Assembly (NCBI GenBank): GCA_035938875.1
Contig: DASZGL010000111.1
Span: forward strand, 1-30,605
Source: DASZGL01 sp035938875
Lineage (GTDB): Bacteria > Chloroflexota > Dormibacteria > Aeolococcales > Aeolococcaceae
Length of the DNA stretch: 30,605 nucleotides
Reading direction: 5' to 3'
Position numbers and translations under genes: made by a program. The number at the start of each line of letters is the position of its first letter. Position 1 is the stretch's first letter. The notes under the pieces were generated by a model. That model worked only from the letters and a program-made list of their open reading frames with translations, searched no databases and was not told the origin of the DNA. Below, in pieces: positions 23,107-30,127 of the stretch.

Positions 23107-25044
23107 GTGATCGCCTGCGCCGCGTCCCGCCTGTGGCTCATCGCCGCGGTGTGCGTCGGACTGGTCGTCGCCGGGGCGGCGGCGACGTCGCCGTTCTCCG
23201 GCGGCGCCAGCGACAGCGTGCACCGTGGCCCAGGCCCGACTTCGTCACCGTCACCGACGGCGGCGGCGCCGCCTTCACTGCTCACCGCCGAAGCGCTCTT
23301 CTTCAACAATCGCTACGAGGCCGCTGACCAGGCGTACCGCGACATCCTGAGCAGCACTCCCGGGGACAGCGGTGCGCAGTCGGCGTACGCGCTCTTCCTC
23401 AACTACCGGCACAATTTCAGCGGCGCGCTGCAGCACGCCAACCAGGCGGTCACTCTCGCGCCCGACAACGGCCACGCGTTCGCGGTGCTCTGCAGGGTCA
23501 ATGACTGGTCGAACAAGCTCGACGACGCGGTGACCTCGGGCGCGCGCGCCGTGCAGCTTGCCCCGCGCGACCTCCTCGCTCACCTCTTCTACAGCGAGGC
23601 TCTCGCCGATCACGGTGACACCGCAGAGAGCAGGCGGGAGATCACCGCCGCCAGCGCCCTGGTTACACCCGGCACCTCGGCATACGAGCGCGCCGAGATC
23701 CGCCGCGAGGACGCCAACCTCGCCCACGACCTGGGCAACCTGGTGCTCGAGCTGAGCGACTACAAGGCTGCTTACGACGCGCAGCCGACCTGGGTGGAGC
23801 GTGCCGCAGAGCTGGCCTTCGCCTACATCGCCAACGGCAACCTCGCCGGCGCCCGCCAGTCGCTCGACAAGGCGATCTCACTGGCCCCTCGCGACGCCGC
23901 CCTGCTCGCCACCCTCGGCGAGGTTTCGGTCCTGCAGCCGGACTACACCAGCGCGGAGAAGGCATACAGCGTCCTCCTCGAGCTGCGCCCCAAAGATCCC
24001 GCCGTCCTTGACATGAACGCTCAGGTCGCCATGGCGGGACACCAGGACTCCGCCAGGGCCAGGCAGCTGCTGCAGCAGGCGTTGAGCATCGACCCCAGCG
24101 ACGCCGAGGCCGCGGCGTACCTTCTGTACCTCGACCGTGACGTCGAGGGTGATGACGCCCTGGCCACGCGTGAGCTCAATGACGCTGTGGGCGCGGCCCG
24201 GGACGACCTCGCGCCGACGCAGCTGCGTCGCGCGCTGCCCGACCCCGACGCGCAGCTGGCGGCGCACGCCAGCGCCGCGCTCGCCGAGGTCAACGCGGTG
24301 CGCGCCCGCGCCGGGCTACCCGCGGTTCAGCTCGACGAGCACCTCACCAAGAGCGCAGTCGCGCACAGCTTCTACTGGCTGTTCAACAACGGCTCAGCCG
24401 ACGTGGCCAGGCTTGGCATCCATCGCGAGACCTTTGGCTTTCCCGGCTTCAGCGGGGTGCTGCCCCTCGACCGCGACCGCACCTTCGGCTACTTTCGCGG
24501 CGGCGGCGTCGGCGAGGACATCACCCACCGCGGTGCGCCGGTCGCCGCCGTCGCCGACTGGGTGAACAGCGTCTACCACCGCTTCCCCATCCTCCGCCCC
24601 GACCTGGTGGCGATCGGCTACGGCGACGCCGTGATCGGTCCTATCACCATGGAGGACATGGAGTTCGGCTTCGTCCAGTCCGACGGCCCGCACCACGCGC
24701 CCGTCGCCTATCCCGCGCCGCAGGCGCAGCAGGTTCCCACCACCTTTGTCGACAACGAGCTCCCCGATCCGGTCCCCCCGGGCGCGCCGCGCACCACCGG
24801 CTACCCGGTGACGCTCAACTTCGACATCTTCGCCCGGGTGACCATGAACCGCTTCTACATCACCGCCGCTGACGGCAGCGAGCTCCCCGGCTACACCGGA
24901 GCGCCGACCCCCGACGCCGAGAAGACCGCCTGGGTCCTGCCCCAAGCCCCGCTGAAGCCCCACACCACGTACACGGCCCACTTCAGCGGCACGCTCGAGG
25001 GCGCCGCGTACGAGCGCACTTGGAGCTTCACCACCACGGGCTGA
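23107..25044 (+). CDS. Secreted TPR-repeat protein with CAP/SCP domain and C-terminal Ig-like domain
   Basis: This is a 645-aa protein. The signal peptide or anchor lies at about residues 8-27. Tetratricopeptide repeats span about 55-370 (AEALFFNNRYEAADQAYRDIL, ANQAVTLAPDNGHAF, ARQSLDKAISLAPRDAAL). A CAP domain spans about 383-530 (AALAEVNAVRARAGLPAVQLDEHLTKSAVAHSFYW, GVGEDITHRG, WVNSVYHRFPILRPDLVAIGYG), and a bacterial Ig-like domain of SbsA type closes the protein (about 545-645). Bacterial CAP domains are widespread at the surface and their activity is mostly unknown. The His of AVAHS and Glu of GED match the CAP cavity residues. Start GTG with a -10 six bases before it. Confidence 0.88.
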   Translation: MIACAASRLWLIAAVCVGLVVAGAAATSPFSGGASDSVHRGPGPTSSPSPTAAAPPSLLTAEALFFNNRYEAADQAYRDILSSTPGDSGAQSAYALFLNYRHNFSGALQHANQAVTLAPDNGHAFAVLCRVNDWSNKLDDAVTSGARAVQLAPRDLLAHLFYSEALADHGDTAESRREITAASALVTPGTSAYERAEIRREDANLAHDLGNLVLELSDYKAAYDAQPTWVERAAELAFAYIANGNLAGARQSLDKAISLAPRDAALLATLGEVSVLQPDYTSAEKAYSVLLELRPKDPAVLDMNAQVAMAGHQDSARARQLLQQALSIDPSDAEAAAYLLYLDRDVEGDDALATRELNDAVGAARDDLAPTQLRRALPDPDAQLAAHASAALAEVNAVRARAGLPAVQLDEHLTKSAVAHSFYWLFNNGSADVARLGIHRETFGFPGFSGVLPLDRDRTFGYFRGGGVGEDITHRGAPVAAVADWVNSVYHRFPILRPDLVAIGYGDAVIGPITMEDMEFGFVQSDGPHHAPVAYPAPQAQQVPTTFVDNELPDPVPPGAPRTTGYPVTLNFDIFARVTMNRFYITAADGSELPGYTGAPTPDAEKTAWVLPQAPLKPHTTYTAHFSGTLEGAAYERTWSFTTTG

Positions 25045-25227
25045 GCATCCACTGGCATGGGCGCGGGCGGCCAGGGGCCGTCGCCTTGCGGGCACGCTTG
25101 TGACGCCTCCGGCGTCCCTGCGCTCAGTCGCGCCTGCGCACTGCTCGGCGCTCCAATGGCCCGCCGCGACGACGTCCCCTGTGCACCCGCTGCAGGCGCA
25201 GGGTGTTCTTCCGCCGAGGCTCGTAAC

Positions 25228-25250
25228 GGGGCGTGACAAGACGATGCCCC
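25228..25250. terminator. Hairpin between convergent genes, candidate terminator
   Basis: GGGGCGT (25228-25234) pairs with ATGCCCC (25244-25250) around a 9-base loop, with one G-U pair. It lies 39 bases past the stop of the minus-strand secreted protein. A second small hairpin, GACGCC-TCC-GGCGTC, is at 25102-25116. Neither has a U-tract. The rest of 25045-25288 shows no gene. Confidence 0.3.
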
Positions 25251-25288
25251 CCACGCGCTGCGGGGTCTCGTACGCCGGCTGCGGCGTC

Positions 25289-25858
25289 CTAGTCGTCAGC
25301 CACGGTGAACACCAGCTTCACCACGTACCAGGCGGCGCCGCCGAAGGTGTTGTCGTCGTAGTGGACGGTCAGCTGACTTCCATTGGTGGTCAGAGTGCAG
25401 GATTCGCGGCAACTGATCGCCTTCAGCGTGACCGCGGAGAATTTGCCCGGCAGGTCGGCGTCGTGGAAGACGTCCGAGTAGCAGCCCGAGCAGTCGTTGT
25501 TTCCTCCCAGTGGCGGCCACGTCGGAAACCACTTGTCCCCGTGGATGATCGTCGGGAAATTGTTGCCACCGTTCTTGCCTGGGACGCTGAAATCGAATTG
25601 ATGCCACTGGGCGCTCTCACCCTGGAGAATGAGATCGCTGCGCCCGTCGATGAAGGCCCGGATGGTCAGTGTTGTAGTCTCGCCGCCTTTCGCGGACGCG
25701 AGGGTCGGCGCCCCTAGCGTCAGCAGCACCGCTCCGAGGGCAAGAGACGCGGCTACCGCGACCCGTCGCCCCACCCGGTCGGCGGCATGGCGCAGATGAC
25801 GGCGGGCGCCTCCATGAAGCTCCCCGCGCGCAGCATGGGAACAGTCTTTCGTAACCAT
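25289..25858 (-). CDS. Secreted Cys-containing protein of unknown function
   Basis: This 189-aa protein has a long charged n-region (about 1-35), a hydrophobic core VAVAASLALGAVLLTLGAPTL and a cleavage site after ASA. The mature part of about 130 residues looks beta-rich and aromatic (WHQFDFSVPG, IIHGDKWFPTWPPLGG). It has two close cysteine pairs, DCSGC and SCRESC, suggesting disulfides after export. I recognise no family. ATG 25858 is chosen over the ATG at 25903: AGGGGGG precedes 25858 by 6 bases, and the promoter TTGACC-N17-CATCAT (25934-25906) would place 25903 upstream of the transcript start. It is convergent with the TPR-CAP gene. Confidence 0.75.
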   Translation of the reverse strand: MVTKDCSHAARGELHGGARRHLRHAADRVGRRVAVAASLALGAVLLTLGAPTLASAKGGETTTLTIRAFIDGRSDLILQGESAQWHQFDFSVPGKNGGNNFPTIIHGDKWFPTWPPLGGNNDCSGCYSDVFHDADLPGKFSAVTLKAISCRESCTLTTNGSQLTVHYDDNTFGGAAWYVVKLVFTVADD

Positions 25859-25905
25859 CACGGCCCCCCTGTGCAGGCGTGGCTGGGTGCCGCCGCCTCG
25901 CACAG

Positions 25906-25934
25906 ATGATGCGCGCGCCCACGAGCGGGGTCAA
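25906..25934 (-). promoter_or_regulatory. Promoter of the secreted Cys-containing protein
   Basis: On the minus strand TTGACC (25934-25929) and CATCAT (25911-25906) are separated by 17 bases. The predicted start is near 25899 with a leader of about 40 bases. It is the only gene in this window with a recognisable -35 at standard spacing. Confidence 0.45.
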
Positions 25935-26096
25935 CAGAGCGCTGATCCTGCCTCAGGAAATCGGAGCGGCGAGTGTGGTCGCCGGGCCAAGACACGCTGC
26001 GCGGCGCCGCGCAGCCGGTGCTTTGTGACACGGGCGCGGAGCGTCGGTCCCTTCACCACGGCGGCGAGGAAGCCCAGGGGCGCTCACGCCGCCCTT

Positions 26097-26732
26097 TCAG
26101 CGCCGTCCGCCTCGCCGCGTCCTCGTAGCCGTCCGCGCGATGTATGGCGTCAGCGCCTCCCATTGCGCCAGCAGCGTGTGTCGGCGGGCGGGTTGATTGA
26201 CGACGCGGGGTGCGGGGTGGTAGGTGGCGGCGAGGAGGCGGCCGGACCAAGGCTGCGGCGCGCCGCGGCAATCGTCGAACGACAGTGGCGCCGGGGCGGT
26301 GGCGAGGACGGCGGCGAAGGCGGTGTGGCCCAGGGCGATGATCAGCGACGGGTCGACGGCGGCGATGGTGGCGGCGAGGTGATCGCGGCAGCGCCGCAGC
26401 TCGGCGGCCGCTGGCGGGGCGTTGCGGCCGGCGGCGTCCTGCGGGTTGCAGAGGACGGCGTTGGTGATGAAGACATCGCGCCGGGTGAGGTGCACGCGGG
26501 CCAGCAGGGAATCGAGCATGGCGCCGCTGCGGTCGCCGCTGAAGGGGACGCCGGTGCGCTCAGCGCCAAGGCGGCCCGGGGCCAGGCCGACGATGACGAT
26601 GCCGGCGTCGGTGCGACCGTTGGCGACGCCGAGAACGCGGCGGCGACCGGCCATCCGCGGGCACGCGCGACAGGCCTGTGCACGGGCGACCACGGTGGCA
26701 AACGAGCCGGTGGGGGCAGGCGCAGATGGCAT
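26097..26732 (-). CDS. Uracil-DNA glycosylase, family 4/5 type with Fe-S cluster
   Basis: This 211-aa protein would remove uracil from DNA. Four cysteines (21, 24, 95, 115) are placed as in the 4Fe-4S cluster of family 4 and 5 enzymes. Motif A region GLAPGRLGAERTGVPFSGDRSG (49-70) has the RTG-x-PF-x-GDRSG of UdgB-like enzymes, but GLAPG lies between family 4 (GEAPG) and family 5 (GLAPA). Motif B is TYHPAPRVVN with His172. No catalytic Asp stands in motif A, as in family 5. Its ATG is 35 bases from that of argS, divergent, with a TACTGT -10 7 bases upstream. Confidence 0.9.
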   Translation of the reverse strand: MPSAPAPTGSFATVVARAQACRACPRMAGRRRVLGVANGRTDAGIVIVGLAPGRLGAERTGVPFSGDRSGAMLDSLLARVHLTRRDVFITNAVLCNPQDAAGRNAPPAAAELRRCRDHLAATIAAVDPSLIIALGHTAFAAVLATAPAPLSFDDCRGAPQPWSGRLLAATYHPAPRVVNQPARRHTLLAQWEALTPYIARTATRTRRGGRR

Positions 26733-26739
26733 CGCAGCA

Positions 26740-26759
26740 ACAGTAGTAGCCGGTAGGCT
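26740..26759. promoter_or_regulatory. Back-to-back divergent -10 elements for the uracil-DNA glycosylase gene (-) and argS (+)
   Basis: TACTGT on the minus strand (26745-26740) ends 7 bases before the glycosylase ATG. TAGGCT on the plus strand (26754-26759) ends 8 bases before the argS ATG. Only 8 bases separate the two. Both transcripts would be leaderless or nearly so. Confidence 0.45.
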
Positions 26760-26767
26760 TGCCCGCC

Positions 26768-28675
26768 ATGCCGGACATCCCTGGATTGCTCACTCGCGCC
26801 GTCGACGAGGCGCTGGAGGCGATGGGCGCGGGTGAGATTGCGGCTGCGATCGAGCGCTCCGCCCGGCCGGAATTCGGTGACTGGTCAACGCCGGCTCCGC
26901 TGCGCGCGGCGCGGGTGCTGCGCCGGCCGCCGCCGGTGATCGCCGAGGAGCTGCGCGGCATCCTGGCGGCGCGGCCGCTGGAGCTTGTGCGCGCCTGGTC
27001 GGTCAGCGGCGGTTACGTCAACGCACATCTCGACGACGCCACGTGGGCACCGGCGGTGATCGCCGACGCGCTGGCGCTGGATCCGTCAGCGCCGGTGCGG
27101 CTCTCCGGCGCTTCGCGTCCGCCGTCGGGGAAGACGCTCATCGAGCACACCAACATCAACACCAACAAGGCGGCCCACGTGGGTCACCTGCGAAACGCCT
27201 GCATCGGTGACACCGTGGCGCGGGTGCTGCGCCGCATCGGTACCGTGGTCGAGGTCAACAACTTCATCGACGACACCGGAGTGCAGGTCGCCGATGTCGT
27301 CGTCGGCATCCGCGAGCTGGGACTGCAGCCTGCCGAGGGTGAGCCCTTCGACCAGTTCTGCTCGCGGGTGTATGTCGAGGTCTGCCGCCGCTACGAGACA
27401 CGGCCCGATCTCCTCGCCAGGCGCACGACGACGCTGCACGACATCGAGGCGCGTCACAACGAGATCGCCGATTTCGCCAAGGACATGGCGAAGCGCATCG
27501 TCGCCGCGCACCTGGCGACCATGCGCCGCTTCGACATCGGCTACGACCTGCTCACCTGGGAGTCCGACATCCTCGAGCTCGGCTTCTGGCGCACGGCGTT
27601 CCAGCTGCTCCGCGACAGTGGCGCCATCGTCCTGGCCGATTCGGGCAGGAACAAGGGCTGCTGGGTGATGCCCTGGGTCGACGAGGACCGTGGCGGCGAT
27701 GACCTCGACGACGACGATCGCAGCGCCAAGGTGCTGGTCAAGTCGGACGGCGTGGCCACGTACACGGCCAAGGACATCGCCTATCAGATGTGGAAGTTCG
27801 GCCTGCTCGGCCTCGACTTCCACTACACGGCATGGGACGCCGGCGATCCCCAGGCGCCGGCGACGACGTCGGCGGAACCCTCGGTTCCTGACCTCGACGA
27901 CAGGGGATACGGCCGCGCTGCGCGGGTGGTCAACGTGATCGACGCCCGTCAGGCGTACCTGCAGCAGGTCGTCAAGCAGGCGCTGGCGCGCATCGGCCAC
28001 CCTGCGCAGGCCGAGGCGAGCGTGCATCTCGCCTACGAGGTGGTCGCCCTGAGCGCAGACGCCGCCCGCGACCTCGGTGTTGAGGTCGATGAAGGCAAGA
28101 ACATCGTGGCCCTCAGCGGTCGCCGGGGCATCGAGGTGCGCGCCGACGACCTTCTCGACCTCGCCGTCACCAAGGTGCGCGACAAGGCGCGCGACGAGTC
28201 GGGGGCACGCTCGCTAGCCGCCGGTGCTGTCCGCTACTACCTGCAGAAGTTCTCACTTTCCCAGATCATCGCCTTCGACTTCGACGAAGCCCTGCGCACC
28301 ACCGGCGATACCGGCGTCTACCTCCAGTACGCTCACGCGCGCGCCGCGGGAATCCTGCGCAAGGTCGCGGATGACCAGGCGTCCGTGGTGACGCCGGCGG
28401 AGCTCACCGCGTCAGAGCGGTCCCTGCTGCACTGCATCGACAACTATCGGGTCGCCCTCGGCGAGACCGCTGCGGCGCTCTCCCCCACGGTGATGACCAC
28501 CTACGCCTTCACCCTGGCCTCGGCGTTCAGCGATTTCTACGAGCACACCGAGCCTGTGGTCAGCGAGAGCGATGTTGGCGTTCGCCGTTTCCGGCGTGCG
28601 CTGGTGGCCGCCACGCGGGCGACCCTGGCCGACGCGCTGAGCACGTTGGGCATCGCCGCACCCCAGACCGTCTGA
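26768..28675 (+). CDS. argS: Arginyl-tRNA synthetase
   Basis: This 635-aa class I synthetase charges tRNA-Arg. The N-terminal Add-1-like domain includes PEFGDWSTPAPLRAARVL. The catalytic fold includes EHTNINTNKAAHVGHLRNACIGDTVARVL (HIGH = HVGH) and EVNNFIDDTGVQVADVV. The KMSK region is degenerate: NIVALSGRRGIEVRADDLLD. The anticodon-binding DALR domain (YLQYAHARAAGIL) closes the protein. In ArgS enzymes without KMSK, a lysine just before HIGH takes over, and Lys is present here in NTNKAAHVGH. It is somewhat longer than many bacterial ArgS (550-600 aa), partly from an acidic insert DEDRGGDDLDDDD. ATG 26768 is preferred over a TTG three codons upstream because the latter overlaps the -10. Confidence 0.96.
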   Translation: MPDIPGLLTRAVDEALEAMGAGEIAAAIERSARPEFGDWSTPAPLRAARVLRRPPPVIAEELRGILAARPLELVRAWSVSGGYVNAHLDDATWAPAVIADALALDPSAPVRLSGASRPPSGKTLIEHTNINTNKAAHVGHLRNACIGDTVARVLRRIGTVVEVNNFIDDTGVQVADVVVGIRELGLQPAEGEPFDQFCSRVYVEVCRRYETRPDLLARRTTTLHDIEARHNEIADFAKDMAKRIVAAHLATMRRFDIGYDLLTWESDILELGFWRTAFQLLRDSGAIVLADSGRNKGCWVMPWVDEDRGGDDLDDDDRSAKVLVKSDGVATYTAKDIAYQMWKFGLLGLDFHYTAWDAGDPQAPATTSAEPSVPDLDDRGYGRAARVVNVIDARQAYLQQVVKQALARIGHPAQAEASVHLAYEVVALSADAARDLGVEVDEGKNIVALSGRRGIEVRADDLLDLAVTKVRDKARDESGARSLAAGAVRYYLQKFSLSQIIAFDFDEALRTTGDTGVYLQYAHARAAGILRKVADDQASVVTPAELTASERSLLHCIDNYRVALGETAAALSPTVMTTYAFTLASAFSDFYEHTEPVVSESDVGVRRFRRALVAATRATLADALSTLGIAAPQTV

Positions 28676-28716
28676 GGCTGAAGGACGAAGGGACGCCACG
28701 GACAGCCCCGGTCACG

Positions 28717-28722
28717 TAGGAT
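28717..28722 (+). promoter_or_regulatory. Candidate -10 of the kinase-fold gene
   Basis: TAGGAT at 28717-28722 lies about 80 bases before the ATG at 28802. The 126-base argS-kinase gap shows no other clear element. Confidence 0.3.
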
Positions 28723-28801
28723 GCCGCCGGGGGGAGCGTCCATTCGGGACGCGGCGGGCGTTCGAGCGGAGGACGGTCGCGGCAGCGGCCGATGACCACC
28801 A

Positions 28802-30127
28802 ATGGACAGGCTTCCCGGGTACACGGAGCTTCGGCCGTTGCATTCCAGCGGTCCGGGCACGGCCGTGCTCAGCCGCGATCCATCCGGCGGCACGGTCGTG
28901 GTGCGCTATCTGGCTGCCCACGGACCCGGGTTCGCGCCGTCGCTGGCGCGCTATCGCCTCGAGGCTGAGGTGCTCCGCCGGTTGGGCTCCGATCATCTCG
29001 TCGGCGTCCGTGAGGTCACCGAGGTCGAGGGTGGCGCGGCGGTGGTCATCGACGTCGGCGACGGGGTTCCTCTGCGGCTGATCCTCGACCGGCGATCCCG
29101 GCTGAGGCCCGAGGCCGCGCTGGTTGTCCTCCGCGACTGCCTCGCCGGCCTGGAGGCCGCTCACCGGGGTGGCGTCGTCCACGGCGACGTCAATCCCGAC
29201 AATCTCCTCGTCGACCGCACCGGGCGGGTGCGCCTGTCGCTCCTGGGAATCGCGGCGGTTGCGGCCGATGGATCGATCGCCGCCGGCGCTCCTGCCTACA
29301 TGGCTCCCGAGCGCTGGGAGACGGGGGCGACGCTCACCGCCGCCGACCTCTACGCCGCCGCGGCGGTCGCCGCCGAGTGCGTCAGCGGCCACCCTCCGTT
29401 CGCCGGCGAAAGCACCGGGGCGCTGCGCCGGGCTCACCTGGCTGGTTCACCGGACCTGGCGGACGTGCCCGATGGGCTCCGGCTGCTGCTGGCGCGCGGC
29501 CTCGCCCGCACCACGTTCGACCGGCCGGCCAACGCCGGCGCCTTCATCGGCGCGGCCGACGCCGCCGCGGTGAGCGCCTGCGGGGATGGCTGGGAGCGCC
29601 ACGGCAGGCAGCAGCTGCGCCAGGCGGCGCGAGGCGTCGCCGCAACCTGGGGCCGCGAGGCACCGGCGGCGGCGGCGCGTCCGGCGCAGTTGCGCATGCG
29701 TCTTCGCGGCGCATTCGCGGTGCTCGGCGCCGCCGGTATCCTCGCCGGGCTGGCGGCGATGACCATCGGCACGGTCGCCATGGTGGGAGGCAGAGGATCG
29801 TCGGGGTCGAGTCTGGCGGCGGGCGATGCTGGATTCGCGGCGGGCTCTGTGGTCTCGAGCACACCCACGCCATCGCCGACGGCCACGCCGACACCAACGC
29901 CGACGCCGACCCCGACGCCGACCCCGACTCCGCGGATCACACCGCGGCCGACACCGAAGTCGACCCCCGCGGCGACGCCGACACCGACGCCTGCGGCGAC
30001 GCCGACACCGACGCCCGCGGCGACGCCGACACCGACGCCCGCCGCAACCCCCACGGCCACTCCGTGTCCCACGCCCGTGGGCACCCCGTCTCCGTCTCCT
30101 TCCCCTACGCCCGCCCCTCCGTGTTAG
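28802..30127 (+). CDS. Serine/threonine kinase-fold membrane protein lacking key catalytic residues (predicted pseudokinase)
   Basis: This 441-aa protein has a kinase domain at about residues 7-255, a membrane helix at about 303-326 and an extracellular Thr/Pro-repeat tail. The fold is recognisable: YRLEAEVLRRL (alphaC Glu), VVHGDVNPDNLLVD (catalytic loop with Asp129 and Asn134), YMAPER and ADLYAAAAVAAECVSGHPPF. However, the beta3 VAIK lysine is Arg35 (TVVVRYLA), and the DFG aspartate is Leu148 (VRLSLLGIA aligns with VKLADFGIA). Both residues are needed to position ATP and Mg2+, so it is probably inactive or strongly reduced. It may serve as a scaffold that signals across the membrane. There is no extracellular sensor domain, only TP repeats. 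Its 3' end overlaps the convergent glucoamylase-like gene by 23 bases. Confidence 0.88.
   Translation: MDRLPGYTELRPLHSSGPGTAVLSRDPSGGTVVVRYLAAHGPGFAPSLARYRLEAEVLRRLGSDHLVGVREVTEVEGGAAVVIDVGDGVPLRLILDRRSRLRPEAALVVLRDCLAGLEAAHRGGVVHGDVNPDNLLVDRTGRVRLSLLGIAAVAADGSIAAGAPAYMAPERWETGATLTAADLYAAAAVAAECVSGHPPFAGESTGALRRAHLAGSPDLADVPDGLRLLLARGLARTTFDRPANAGAFIGAADAAAVSACGDGWERHGRQQLRQAARGVAATWGREAPAAAARPAQLRMRLRGAFAVLGAAGILAGLAAMTIGTVAMVGGRGSSGSSLAAGDAGFAAGSVVSSTPTPSPTATPTPTPTPTPTPTPTPRITPRPTPKSTPAATPTPTPAATPTPTPAATPTPTPAATPTATPCPTPVGTPSPSPSPTPAPPC
29969..30040 (+). repeat. 24-bp tandem repeat (three copies) encoding AATPTPTP
   Basis: Three near-identical 24-base units (29969, 29993, 30017) code for AATPTPTP in the extracellular tail of the kinase-fold protein. 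A simpler TP-coding stretch precedes them (about 29870-29935). Such tracts change length easily by slippage. Confidence 0.85.

Noticed and set aside
25100..25717. Plus-strand open frame of 205 codons
   Set aside because: Antisense to the secreted protein with a real signal peptide, promoter and ribosome site; no coding character.
29870..30084. CRISPR-like or tandem-repeat array
   Set aside because: The periodicity is that of Thr-Pro codons in the kinase-fold protein tail; no spacers.
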